Positions 12,437 through 23,949 of a DNA stretch of 64,000 nt are shown piece by piece; position 1 is the first letter of the stretch; each line of letters opens with the position of its first letter. The stretch covers positions 1,362,869 through 1,426,868 of the forward strand of contig CAUJGJ010000003.1 in NCBI GenBank assembly GCA_963170055.1, in the 5' to 3' direction. This DNA is from Halisarca cf. caerulea (taxonomy: Eukaryota > Porifera > Demospongiae > Chondrillida > Halisarcidae). Under the pieces are notes generated by a model. It had not been told where the DNA came from. It was given only the letters and a program-made list of their open reading frames with translations, and made no database searches. A program made the translations under genes and the position numbers.

Positions 12437-12666
12437 GTATGTTTGATGTACTTATGTGTATGTGTACTGGGTTTATGTGCTGCCACGCATGCATTTTCTT
12501 ACCAATGGATAGTTGAGTACATGCTAATATTAATAATACCTTCTTATAATACTCCAGGAACACACATACATAGATTATTCACTTCTGTCCATTCTAGCTA
12601 CAATACATACTGGCAACAATGACATTGTCATATAAATCATCAAATTAGTTTCTATGTTTGCTTATG

Positions 12667-12802
12667 GATATTGATAAATGCAGTTCTAGTACAACTAATA
12701 TCTGACACGTTTTTTTGTAATAACACTATTGGAGGTTACATCTGTTCATGTCCTAATGGTTACGTCTTAGAATCCAACAATTTCACCTGCACAAAAAGGG
12801 AG
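12667..12802 (+). pseudogene. Receptor gene A, dead EGF exon
   Basis: This is nearly the same DNA as the intact EGF exon of gene B (33001-33132), including GGAGGTTACATCTGTTC and CAACAATTTCACCTGCA. It cannot encode the domain: the position of the AG acceptor is changed (TATAG in gene B, TATGG here), a TGA replaces the third-cysteine codon, the following bases are shifted out of frame, and the donor is GTTGAG rather than GTGAGT. Gene A is therefore either spliced Ig-FN3-linker-TM without EGF, or is a pseudogene. Confidence 0.8.
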
Positions 12803-13340
12803 GTTGAGTAGAATTCAGGTCTGTATGAGCTGGTAGGCATAGTGTAAAGAACTTTCCATAAAGTATAGTATACGGGTTAGCTGCTGTCCAACCGGACATA
12901 TTGACACAAAAAAAATTGGCAGATTTGGACTCTTTTTAGCTTTCGGTGAATTTGATTTAGTAGGTGATCTGCTTAGTTGATAATCATTTTAATTTATCGC
13001 TGATGTCATCATACTTCAAAGGGTCCGCCTAGGTAGTAAACTTGTGGCTGTCCCTGCAGTCAGAGAAGATTATTATTCTTACGTACATTCACCTGAACGC
13101 CTATGTGTGTTTCCCACCAACGTCACATCAATCAATCATGCATGTGAACTGCCACAGACAGCAACAATAATGGTCTAAAAATGATAACTACTACTGAAAT
13201 TGGTGAAAAAATTCATTCCACAGAACCCAGCTAGTGCACAAACATTTATAAAGAATGATTTAGAATAATGCCATTTATCTTCTCATTGAAGCTGTTGTTG
13301 AAGTACCAAGGTATATCCTTTTTTTCATGTAATTTTACAG

Positions 13341-13376
13341 GGCCTCGTACTACAGCAAGTCCACCCACAAATTCAG
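13341..13376 (+). CDS. Receptor gene A, short Pro/Thr/Ser linker exon
   Basis: This 36-base exon lies between TTTTACAG and TCAG/GTATAG, phase 1 at both ends, and encodes GPRTTASPPTNS. Gene B has a counterpart of 39 bases at 27053-27091 (ELPTTSPPLSSPA). Such a segment would be a juxtamembrane stalk, probably O-glycosylated. The assignment rests on splice signals and the paralogous exon order. Confidence 0.65.
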
Positions 13377-13399
13377 GTATAGTGTTTATTATGTACATG

Positions 13400-15090
13400 G
13401 TTTGCAAGGATATTTCTTGTGTTTATTTCGTGCATGATTGTGGCAGTCATCCGGTTGTCCGAGACAACTAGATTTATTGTGGACAGCCAGAAATATCCAA
13501 CCTAATTGCTCACTGGATGACCCACATCTAGGACAGTTTAAAGTTCTGAATGAGCACCTAATATAGGAACAGAACCTCATTTTAGAGCAAATAACTGCCA
13601 GGATGTAATGCTAGGATATATGGTATACACTGAAAAAAGTTTACGTGAATTAATTTTATCATGTTGAGATCACTGAATCTTCCCACTGTGTTCCCGAATA
13701 TTTCATGTCGTGATCCTGAACAGCCTCGATTTTGTCCTGATTTCGTAGAGGGTCCAGTGAAAGCACTACAGTGTGGACAGCATTGACATTCTTACTTGCT
13801 GTTGCGAGCAATTTCACCAGGTAGCCTTTCTTCTGACTCTTCCACTACATTTTCCAGGTAAAAAGAGGTTCCATACATAATTATTTATCACAAATGCTGT
13901 CTACTCTAACAAAATCTTTCAGATGTTTGCAAATGGAAATATGTGAGATGGCAAGAGCTGTTTCGACGAATACTTAGAAGGGTAATGGTGGGCAGCCATC
14001 GTTGTTTCAGTATATTTTCGTTTATTTTCATTATACAGTTGCGCGAGTGCTTACAGTAATGCAGCGCCCTGCACTGTTTGCTTGCTTAGACAAAAATGAA
14101 ACTTTAAAGTGAATTTCAAATCACCAGTGTTCAGTTACGCTAAAACAACTCAGTTGGAACATGCTAGATATTCGGGTTGAGTATCTATGATTTGAGCAAC
14201 TTAAGGCACAGTACTGGCCGACTTCATGAAACAAATGCTATTATACACTAAAGACTTTGGTGCATTACAATACACATAACGTAGCTTGCATACTACTTGT
14301 CTAGACAAGTGTCATGCGTAAGCGGATTCCTAGTTTATCTACGGATCTAAAGAATATTCCAAACTTGTACGTTTGATATACGAGGAGACATCTTTGTGAT
14401 GATGTCATCAAGCATGTGATATCGAAGCCAAAGAAGTGTGATACTGTCTGAACCCTATAGGTGGTATTTCGTTCACACTGCAGTTTACTCTTGATACTAC
14501 TATCCACAGCCTATACACAGTGTTAGCCCATGCAAGTCCACAGAAAAGCATTATCTTTCCGTCTGTCTTGCATACTGTCAAGGCCATGCAAAATTATAAT
14601 TTTACATTTCTAGTCCCCTTTGAGGTCAAAACTTTTAGGGAAAAAAGAAAAAAAAAGAAAATATAGTGAGTATGCTGGCTCAAACCCTCACCAAAAATTG
14701 TAAACTATCAAGTAAAGCATTGTGCGCTCAGCATGAACACATGCACAACCATTGTGTTATTGTGGGACTAGTGGCTTTTTGGTTCCATATAGACATGCAT
14801 GCACTCCATGTGCTATGCAAATTTGTATTTTTCAACTTGCTTTGCTTCAGCTTTATATAGTATCAGTTTACAGATAAGGAATATACTTGCTGAAATGCAT
14901 TTGACTGGATTAAAAATTAAAATAAAATAAAAAATGTCTGGTGGCCTGGTCAATTTTCAGAGATGGCTAACAATAATGAATAAACCTGGAATAATTATTG
15001 TATGTAATTATAGGCAAGCAGAAGTAGTTTGTGTCGTGTGCTGTTATGAATGACTTTTAGCCCGCATATTGTAAATTCCTATACTATATG
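13400..15090 (+). other. Gene A intron sequence
   Basis: Non-coding sequence between the linker and transmembrane exons. It includes the reverse relative of the 1965-2074 repeat at about 13435-13550. Otherwise nothing recognisable. Confidence 0.5.
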
Positions 15091-15730
15091 CACAGGGTAC
15101 TTATAGCTGCCTATGAGAATGGCATCAAAATGCATGGCTGTCACTGAAAAGTTGCTCAAATACTTGATGTTTTCTTTGTAATGTATACAGATAGGTGCAG
15201 GCTTGGTCCATATACTAGATTAGAGTAGTGCATATTTACTTGCTACAAAGCTATAACAATAACGGTAACCCTTTTCCAAAGGAAGAGAAACCATGTTGAA
15301 AAATAGCTGTTTTTTGACAAACTTTGCCTTTACCATGGTCAAAATCATTGAGGATTTTTATAAAATTAGCATCACAAGGAGGACAAAGTAGCAAATTAAC
15401 CATTCAAAAATTGTCCGGGGAAATATGTATATGACATATGCCAGACTAACAAAAACTGAAAGTGCAATGATTAGAAGAATTTTTGACCCACAGCAAAGCT
15501 AGTGTTTCTTCGACCTCAGAAAAACAACCCTTTTTATGATGTTTCACATAATATACATAGGTGCAACGTCACCAAAGTCGTCATCTCTTTCCGTTCTTTT
15601 GATCCATGAACTATCAAACGTCACCAAAATACGCTGAATGACGTTTCAAGAACTGCCACTAATTAATGACATTGAAAACAAGCACCGCCCACAATTTGAA
15701 CAAGCAACAGGCAGTTACAAACATCATGTG
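15091..15730. mobile_element. MITE-like element, relative of 6260-7018
   Basis: It starts CACAGGGTACTTATAGCTGC and ends GGCAGTTACAAACATCATGTG, a degenerate inverted pair. The interior shares ACAAGCACCGCCCACAAT and neighbouring sequence with the element at 6260-7018. It lies 36 bases upstream of the gene A transmembrane exon. Confidence 0.6.
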
Positions 15731-15766
15731 TGTATAGATTATCATAACAATATTATCGCTTTGCAG

Positions 15767-15885
15767 CTCTCAGCGGAGCAGCAGTTGGTGGTGCTCTTGG
15801 AGGACTTGTCCTGGTCATCCTAATTGCTGTAGTTATGTGATAGCGGTCTTCTTTTGCATCAAATCCAGAAGCAATTCTGTAAAAG
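15767..15885 (+). pseudogene. Receptor gene A, frameshifted transmembrane exon
   Basis: The acceptor is ATCGCTTTGCAG. The first frame encodes a glycine/alanine-rich hydrophobic helix (ALSGAAVGGALGGLVLVILI) and then stops at TGA (15838-15840) before any cytoplasmic tail. Shifting by one base just before the stop recovers a juxtamembrane tail (FFCIKSRSNSVK) that parallels gene B (IFICCLKFRNSSAK). The exon is 119 bases long, whereas a 1-1 exon must be a multiple of three, and gene B's is 114. Either gene A is a pseudogene or it now makes a tailless membrane protein. Confidence 0.75.
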
Positions 15886-16655
15886 GTTTGAAATTCCTTT
15901 TTTGTGTGTACTGCTACTTAAATAATATAAATGTGATGTATACATATTGCTGCATAATATGCATGCTCCTCCAGGCTTCTATCATTACTCATAACTGATT
16001 ATCAACTGAGTGGCCAGTGAGCAATGAATGAAGCCTGGTGGACATTCTCCCCATCATAGGTAGCTGACTTGTTTTCAATTTATTTACCCCAATGTGTCCT
16101 TTAAATAGAAGTTCCACTGTATGTACCATACATGCTCAATATTTGCAGAATAAAACGTGCTGGCTGGACTGCGACACATATCCGGCCACAGACACGACCA
16201 GCGTACATCACGTCATGGTGGGGCTCGCTCAGGCTCGCCCCAGTAAGCTACGCGCGGATCTAGAGCCACCTGCCAGCATTTTTTAGTGTGCTGACGTATT
16301 ATATGTATACAGTATATTATCGCTAGAAGCAGTACATATCTGATCAATGCTTGTGAAGAATCATTCCTGTTTCTTTATTTGCCGCAGAAACTTGCAAATT
16401 CCAAATATTGTGGCGAATAGGTCTTCTTTGTTTAAAAGCTTCTGCATAGTCGATGATTCCTTTTCTCAGATCAATACCGATCCGAAACCTAATCATTTCC
16501 TTCGATTATCATTAAACTTTGCATTGCTTAATTAAGTGCTCAGCAATTGCATAACTATTATCACAGCAGGTATTGATGCAAAAAGACATATTTATAATTG
16601 AATTTGGCCATATTTTCTGTTACCTATATGATATGCTGAGGAACAATATGTTTGG

Positions 16656-17006
16656 CAGGGGCGAATCTAGCCTGATATTTTAGGGGGCCATGGGATAGAT
16701 GGAGTAAACTTACTCTGCCTTTTCACCACGTGTAGCTAAAGAGTACAGCAGTTTTTAACGTATGTGCCTATGATGTCATAAAAATGGCCGCCAATGGCCA
16801 AAAACTGATTGTAGATCATCAAATTTGATATTTAGTACTTGATAATATTTATCCTAGAACGTTTCTTATAATGTTGATTTGCAATATTAAGGCACTAGAT
16901 AGTATTAGCTGTAGAGTTTAGAGCAATATAAATATTTTGCAAAAACTTTCAGATCTGGGCAGGAGGAGCCCAGGCCCCCAAGCCCCGCCCCCTAAATCCG
17001 TCCCTG
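16656..17006. mobile_element. Short inverted-repeat element, 351 bp
   Basis: The left end CAGGGGCGAATCTAG and the right end read in reverse, CAGGGACGGATTTAG, differ at three of 15 positions. The flanks share TTTGG (16651-16655 and 17007-17011). The CAGGG ends are hAT-like, but a five-base duplication is short for hAT. A degraded relative may start near 34109. Confidence 0.65.
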
Positions 17007-17220
17007 TTTGGAGGGAGGCATACACGCTTATCTCCCACGACCACATGTTGAACCACTTTAATGGCTTGTAATACGTTATTCGCTGGTTTTAACATGTATT
17101 GCAACTCAGAGTGCTTGACTTGTGTTCTGTATGAAGCTTATCGACCATGCATGCATGGAATTGTACATTATCTCCTGAGAACAGTCATTTGTTCAAGTAA
17201 TTTATGTTTTCTTCTTTCAG

Positions 17221-17307
17221 AGCTTAACTCATGATGCTTATGCTAGGTCAAGGGCTGAAAAGATAGATGTAGATACTGATAGTGTGTATTCTTATGCTAT
17301 CATTTAG
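17221..17307 (+). CDS. Possible cytoplasmic tail exon (gene A)
   Basis: After a good pyrimidine tract and acceptor (TTTTCTTCTTTCAG), a 28-codon frame ends at TAG (17305-17307). It encodes SLTHDAYARSRAEK then DVDTDSVYSYAII: acidic with three tyrosines, reminiscent of SH2-binding tails of membrane receptors. It is on the same strand and downstream of the gene A transmembrane exon. Its phase (0) does not fit a direct join to that exon, so an intermediate exon would be needed or the assignment is wrong. It shows no similarity to the gene B tail. Confidence 0.35.
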   Translation, partial: SLTHDAYARSRAEKIDVDTDSVYSYAII

Positions 17308-17659
17308 TCGATTGATATAGTATATGATATTTAATAATATTTTATATTATTATGTACTATATTATATTAAATCATTTATTCTGGCCATGCTAGTCTATAG
17401 TGGCACTCGAATTACGTAGCTGTTATATGTCATCAACAGCACATCAATATATATATACACATATTGTGTTACAGTAATTGATGTGTCATTTCTGGTTTAC
17501 TGCTCTCCAAATGCTCTAGACTGCATTGTAGATTGAACAATTGAGGTTAATAACAGCCATTCTTTGAGCCTCCAAACTAATATAAAAAGAAACCTTTCCT
17601 TTGGAAAACTTAAAACTGCGGGTGGGGTATCCCCGAATTTGATTACTACAGGCGAATTA

Positions 17660-17955
17660 ATATATTTCAATCTGGAAATTAATGTGAATATACATAGCAT
17701 TGGACCTTCGGTCTCTAAAAATATAACAGATAAAAATGACATACAAATTGTGCACATTTATACACATTACCAAGAACTTACAACAAATTATAGTCTTAAC
17801 ATGCTCTAATACATGTGAGGGCTCCACTTTCACAATAGATGTATCAAGGTCACTATGTCCCATAGCGAGTGCTGTTGCATAGGCAGAAGAAAGTTGCATC
17901 TGAACAGCATCAGCTTCAGAAGGATCATCATAGATCACATCTCCGTCCACTGGTC
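17660..17955 (-). pseudogene. Second copy of the gene B tail exon, altered 3' end
   Basis: On the minus strand, after CTATAAAG, this exon reads GP-DGDVIYDDPSEADAVQMQ and continues closely parallel to the exon at 23732-23901. The region that encodes the last tyrosine motif and stop in gene B has lost about 27 bases. The frame therefore runs on through normally non-coding sequence (ending near 17660) instead of stopping after QDWYKS. The duplication includes flanking non-coding DNA (TGTAGATTGAACAATTGAGG near 17527, matched near 23443). It could be an alternative terminal exon, since its phase matches the gene B transmembrane exon, or a dead duplicate. Confidence 0.6.
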
Positions 17956-18060
17956 CTTTATAGACTCACTATCCAAGCTATTACTGCTATCAAATGAATT
18001 TAATATAACTTAAAGAATTAATGCAAAGAAAGTTACAGCCTGATCTTTGTATAATATTTA

Positions 18061-18130
18061 CCCAAGCTCTGACCTAGACTGGCAAATGAGAATCTGTAGC
18101 CAGCTGTACGTGGTGACCCACTACCAAATA
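18061..18130 (-). repeat. Dispersed repeat matched in reverse at 26832-26888
   Basis: CCAAGCTCTGACCTAGACTG and GTGACCCACTACCA here correspond on the opposite strand to TAGTGGTAGTGGGTCA and TCTAGGTCAGAGCTTGG at 26832-26888. Confidence 0.6.
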
Positions 18131-18149
18131 CTTAGACTAAGTGTAAATT

Positions 18150-19270
18150 AATGTACACAGGTATCTGTTTCATGAAGCTAGACATTATAGAATTGAACCA
18201 CAACACTAAATGACAAATAGAGCTCATCAAAACATAACGTACACTACATGCACATATTATCCTAGTGAATATTCTGAACACACAAATACAACAAATGTCA
18301 TAATCATCATGATATTATAAAGTTCATATAGGAGAACTTTGAAAACTGTGGCAGACTATCACATGGCATACTGGAGTTGTATATTGCTAGAAAACAATAT
18401 TCAATCAAAGTATAATTAATGGATTGTAAAGAGATTGGTGAGATCATGGTCAGACAGACCATTGGCATAATATTCCGCAATGAAATACCTTGCTCAAAGT
18501 CTACAAGTTACGTACATGTCAGTAATATCTTCATTTGCCAGGGACAAAGAAAACACTATAGAGTGCATGCACTTAGTACACATTTTTTGGTAGCAACCGG
18601 ATCCAGTGTACGGATGTTGGCAGACACATGATCCGTTGATACACTCCTGCTCCAGGACTGTATTGCCTAATTATGTACCTGAAGTTTCAACAGACAAGAT
18701 ACGCATGTACACACACTATAATATAAAGGTCATGCATCCTTGCATGACGTGCATGTGCATATGTATGCGACTCACCTATAGCTACATGCAATAACAATCT
18801 AACCAAGCTATTACATATCTTGTGGAAACAGAATTTTATCACATTCAATTGTAGTATGTGAAGTGATGCCCTATGGCAGTAATATTCCTTCGCAATATTG
18901 GAAACTTCCCCTCACATTCTGCTTGCAATGAATCACATGTACAGAGAAATATTCCCTAAGGCTTCTATTCAATATAGACTTTGCCTTACGTTGCGAAATA
19001 CACACATGCACCATACAGTAGAGTGCTCTTTAATTGCAATAATATAATCCTATTTATAGTGAATTGCTAATTTCAACTCAAATCAAAAACTCTGGAATTG
19101 GCATGCAGACTGGGCCATGCATAATACTATGCTATAACCTGTACGAGCTATCAGTCAGAGATTATTTAAATTATTATATATACTATATAATTATAATTTA
19201 TAATTTAAATCCTATAACCTTATAATCATGTGCAAGGCTCAATTTACTTTGCACGGCCTAATTGATCAAG
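18150..19270. other. Convergent intergenic stretch, nothing recognised
   Basis: AT-rich sequence between the gene A side and the gene B side, with no coding potential that I can recognise and no inverted ends. Confidence 0.4.
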
Positions 19271-19271
19271 T

Positions 19272-19272
19272 G

Positions 19273-19354
<82 letters not shown>

Positions 19355-19368
19355 ATATATATATATAA
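19272..19368. repeat. (TA)n microsatellite
   Basis: A long, almost pure TA tract interrupted by TATGTATG near its end. Confidence 0.97.
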
Positions 19369-20282
19369 TAATATAGCTCTTTGATAAGTTGATTATGTAC
19401 AGCAGGCACATATATACACACATGCATACATTAATGAATTCAAAATTTATTATAATAATGTGTTTTATGCGTATATATATGGTGGAACTTGCAGGCCGAC
19501 CCCTTGCATGAATTGTAGATCATGTGCACCCCTAGCTCTTTTATTATAGATACATGCATGCCATGCACATGCACTGCATGGAGCCCAATGATTCTCCATG
19601 TTTCATGATCACCCTAGTCTGCATGGTGCAACTTCAACCCTACAGCCTTCTAATAAAGACACTCTCATATAATCTGAACAGTCCCTTCTGGTCCCAAGAG
19701 GTCCAGTATAATAGAGTCAAATACAATATAATATAATTGCACTGTATGACATTGCATGCACTATATATTATAATAACCCTAACACACTTCATGCACCTAT
19801 ACATATTGGGGCTTTCAAGCCCAATTATTTTATTTATCAAAAAACCACACCATGTGGGCAACATCTGTGCAATACAATTTATGTGGCTGCTTCAATCAAG
19901 AATGAAAAATGCTATTATTATATTATAATCCACAAGAAATTCACATACTGCATGTTATTATACTGTATGCATAATCACTTTTGACTTATGCAGATATATA
20001 TGTAGCTCCCACAACAGGTATGATTTCAACCCAAGCGCAGTATAAATATTACATAACATAATGGTACCTCCAAATAAAGGACACTTTAAATTTGGGGACG
20101 ATATATTTTCAGCTAATTTAATTGTGTTTCTATTTACTATAATTATGAGAGCTCAAGGTTTTCCTCAGAGTCTTCAGAAATTCAAAAGTTTCATTAATTT
20201 AATATATACATTCTAGGATCGAATTTACAATTATACTGGGACAGTATAAGTCCTGCCCTTTGTAGAGAGCAGCTTAATTATT

Positions 20283-20971
20283 ACAGCCTTTCAATTGGTT
20301 AATTTAACGGATGTTTCATTTCATTTGATGGACGTTTCAATATGTAACGGAAGTTCCATTGCAATTAATGCATTTTTCATTGTAATTAACGGAAGCGCTG
20401 TAGCTCAAATACCCAACTTTACTCATGCAGGACGCTTCGTTTTCGAAGTTCTTAAACTTTAGTTTTCATATTTAACACTTTCCTTAGGAGGTTTCCGAAG
20501 ACTTGAGCGTTCACGAAGAAATTGTTCGAGAGGTACCGCTTCGATGGGAGAAATCAGAAATAAAGAAAAGTTTACAAACTTTCAGGCCCTTATTTTGGAA
20601 GCATAGGGGTTATATGAAAGCGTATGCCGAAGATTGAGTAATGTGGTGCAGGAAAATTGTGAATGGTGGGTGAAACATTTACCTGTCTTTCTCGGTGCCT
20701 TGTGGAGCATTTTAGCCACGGGCTACCGTCTAAAGAGACGTCCCTTGTCCAAGGACGAAGAAGTAAAGCATTTGAAAACAAAATTTAAACGCGCTGAGAA
20801 AAGTTTGTTTTTAGCCTTTAGATTTTGCTTCAAATTTACTCCAAACTAGTACAATAGCGCTTCCGTTAATTGCAATAAATATCCATTAATTGGAATGAAA
20901 CGCCTGTTAAATGAATTGCAACATCCGTTAAATGAAATGAAAAAAGCGTTAAACCAATAGAGAAAGACTGT
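20283..20971. mobile_element. Inverted-repeat element with repeated subterminal motif
   Basis: About 120 bases at each end form a diverged inverted repeat (ACAGCCTTTCAATTGGTTAA at left, ACAGTCTTTCTCTATTGGTT at right in reverse), ending inward at AACGGAAGCGCT on both sides. Each arm holds an array of related words of the type TTAACGGATGTTTCATT. The interior has a 71-codon frame (20634-20849) that I do not recognise. Confidence 0.7.
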
Positions 20972-21033
20972 ATTGGGGGGGACTGTAGCCCCTCTAGCCC
21001 CCATGGTTCCTACACTTATGCTAGTATATAACA

Positions 21034-22300
21034 TACCGTGTGCTCGGAAATTTTCGCGGTACTAAATTTTCGCGGACGCAACACTTGAGGATTTTCGCGG
21101 TACTAAAATATTCGCAGATGCAGAATTTCAAATTCGCGGATCTTAGATTGGATTTTATATTAGCTCAACAATATGTAATCCTATATAAATTATGCACTGA
21201 AAAATGGCTGCTCTGTTTGTTAGCGTGGTTGCTAGTCCGTGGAACGGTTATCAATACAAGTGCAAATTGTTGCAGTTAATCTTCTCCAGCTGCCTAACAG
21301 ATTTTAGTCAGATATGGAGCGTGTGATGGGGGTAAAGAATACTTGATCAACATAACGGACGAGAAAAAGCACAGTATACGCAGGTGAGTTATGTCCAATT
21401 TTGGACATAACACAAAATGGCCGACACTTCTTAGGTACTAAAACTAACCCTCATTTTTTCCTTTCTGCAATGGGTAGTACTGGCATGAACCTACTAGTCT
21501 ACATTACAAACACATTGAAGTGATGTTGGTGTTCTCTTTAAGACAATCTGCAAGTCGAACGTCCCACAACACACAATTTCTTCGGCTACTGTCGAAAAGA
21601 CAAAAAAGCAAAATCGCGGTGGTAAAAATCTCAGCTTCTGAACACGCCATTAGGTTCAAACGACTCCTTAGATACATAAGTGCCCTGAAAGATTCCTGGA
21701 GCCCGGTAGCTCAAAGCACGGCTGTTATGTCCAGGGGTTTCCGTCATTTTCGGGGGTCTCCAGCCACAAAACACGGGACATAACTCGAACGGTAGAAGGT
21801 ACAAAGCTCCAGGAATCTTTCACCGCAGTTTGGACTATTGGGAACCCGATGGCACTATTGCCGTTGCTCCGAGTTGAGATTTTTACCACCGCGATTTTGA
21901 AATAAAATTTCCACTCGAACATCTCTCTTCTTCAGACTACAGTCACATGCTGTCACGTGTTTTACGAAAGAGTCCGAACATATTTTTCGTATTCTCGCGT
22001 ATACGTTTAGTTTGCGCAGTATCTGCGCGTGACAAACCCATGCGGTTAGCGCTATAATGAAATTCATCGAGTGAAACCGTATAATGTTACACTTATGGCT
22101 GAAAACGGACATAACACACCTGCGTAATATACGAAACGTTCGACACTCCTGCTTCTTTGTTCTTTGCTAAGACTCCTGTGCATAGCGCGGAACATAAAGG
22201 GTCGTATAGGATTTTCACGGATTTAATTTTTCGCGGATGCCATGCAGTACCGCGAAAACCGCGAAAGTTTAGTACCGCGAAAATTTCCGGGCATACGGTA
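21034..22300. mobile_element. Inverted-repeat element (TACCGT ends) carrying a nested element
   Basis: The left 42 bases (TACCGTGTGCTCGGAAATTT then TCGCGGTACTAAATTTTCGC) match the reverse complement of 22259-22300 at about 39 of 42 positions. A TA at each edge is compatible with a TA target duplication. Related termini occur at 52086-52641 and, decayed, at 1161-2630. A second complete element (21377-22126) lies inside. Confidence 0.8.
21377..22126. mobile_element. Nested MITE, 750 bp, with internal 25-bp palindrome arms
   Basis: The ends TACGCAGGTGAGTTATGTCC and, in reverse, TACGCAGGTGTGTTATGTCC differ at one base. Further in, 21609-21633 and 21875-21899 are perfect 25-base inverted repeats, so the element is largely palindromic. 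The termini resemble those of the element at 22630-23363, indicating a family. No coding capacity. Confidence 0.8.
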
Positions 22301-22382
22301 GCTAGCTGAACAAATCCATTCTTTTATTATTATCTAATTAAATAATTAATCATGATACTATTATTATTATTAATGTTAAATC

Positions 22383-22388
<6 letters not shown>

Positions 22389-22419
<31 letters not shown>
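22389..22419. repeat. (AT)n microsatellite
   Basis: A pure AT dinucleotide run. Confidence 0.95.
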
Positions 22420-22423
<4 letters not shown>

Positions 22424-22629
22424 GACAATAATACATGCATGAGCACATACGTACTTGCAGACTGAGAAGTTATCAAGAATTATGAAGTATATAACAAATA
22501 ATTATATATTATTAAATTTAGATAATATAGTCAATCTGCGCAGCTGGTTGTGTCAATCTATTGTGAAATTCGAATTATGGCCAATTGTAATTTAAGCTGT
22601 TATATAATAATATTATTATAAACAACAGA

Positions 22630-23363
22630 TACGCAAGTGGGACATGTCCATGCTAATTCGGAGGTGTGAAAATTTCGGTCTTTTTTACAGCTTCTGTTCT
22701 CAACTTGTAGTAGATGCAGAGAGTCAAACAAGGGATCAAGATGTAGGCAGACATGTAGACGTTCGTACGATTACCTTCTTGGAAGGCTTGCTTTTATCGC
22801 GAAGAAGCTACTGAGGTTTTCCTAACCCCTACTGAGAAGCGAAACACTCTGGGTGCTACCTGACGGAACGCTTCCAAGACTATTTTTTAACATAAATTGC
22901 TATAACAAAACATTTACTAACTTTTCAATGCGGGTGAGTTGACCGTTCCTTTCCAAAGCCGAGATCTGATCCATTGGGCCTCAAAAGCCAACATTCAAGC
23001 TCCTGTAACTTGGGACAGGAACAAAATCTCTCACCCGCATGGAAAAGTTGTATATTTCCGATGGCTCGAAGTTGACACCAAGAAACTGTCTCCAGCTTGT
23101 TCCCTCACATAGCACCCAGCCGAAAACTATGATTCAGAAGAAACATCGAGTTAGGTCACAAGCAAGTATGTGACAGAGCAACCGTGACGACAGAAAACGT
23201 CACTAAATGCGGATTCGCCATTTGTATACGCACGAATATTAGTTCGAATCATGAGATAACTGCGTGACTAATAACTTGTAAGCGCGCCCAAAAATTACAA
23301 TGTATCGCTATGCAAACTAGGAAGCGCTATCATAACAGATCCTGGACATGTCCCACATGCGTA
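22630..23363. mobile_element. MITE, 734 bp
   Basis: The ends TACGCAAGTGGGACATGTCC and, in reverse, TACGCATGTGGGACATGTCC differ at one base. TA lies at both extremities. The interior shares sequence with 7180-7480 in inverse orientation. This is the same family style as 21377-22126 (TACGCA, then GTG, then TGTCC). Confidence 0.8.
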
Positions 23364-23731
23364 CACTATAATTGACACACGCATGCATGGCCATGGTTTC
23401 CATGCGAAATGTGTAGACTATATTATTATATAGCACTGTAGATTGAATAATTGAGGTTAATAATATAATATAATATTATAGTCATTCTTATACAAAGCCT
23501 TCAAAACGATATATCCAAAAAAATTACTTACAAAAGCTTGAAAGTGGGTGTGACCCCGGGACAATGTATATTATTTTCGAAATTCGTAAATTCTTAAACA
23601 CATGCATACCACTGGATATATGGTCTTTAGAAGCATAACACACAAGATGATCATAATATTATAATATTCGTACACAGTATAAAATATTGTCAAAAACTAC
23701 CATAAGCATAATATTGTAGTTATGACATGCT

Positions 23732-23901
23732 CTAAGACTTGTACCAATCTTGGTAAGCAGGTGAGGGCTCCATTTTGACATGTGATGTATCAAGGTCACT
23801 TTGTCCCACAGCAAGTGTTGTTGCATAGGCAGGAGAAGGTTGCATCTGAACAGCATCAACTTCAGAAGGATCATCATAGATCACATCTCCACCCACAGGT
23901 C
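23732..23901 (-). CDS. Receptor gene B, cytoplasmic tail and stop
   Basis: This terminal exon lies on the minus strand. The acceptor is ATCAAAAG, and the first two bases complete the glycine codon split by the transmembrane exon (AAA G/GA). It encodes about 56 residues, acidic and proline-containing, with tyrosines in VIYDDPSE, SPAYATT and SPAYQDWYKS just before TAG (23732-23734). Such motifs are typical of tails that recruit SH2 or PTB proteins when phosphorylated. That role is inferred, and no exact ITIM or ITAM consensus is present. A duplicate lies at 17660-17955. Confidence 0.75.
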
Positions 23902-23949
23902 CTTTTGATCTTATAGAAATATAGAAGTAGCAGTAATAGAAATAAATAT

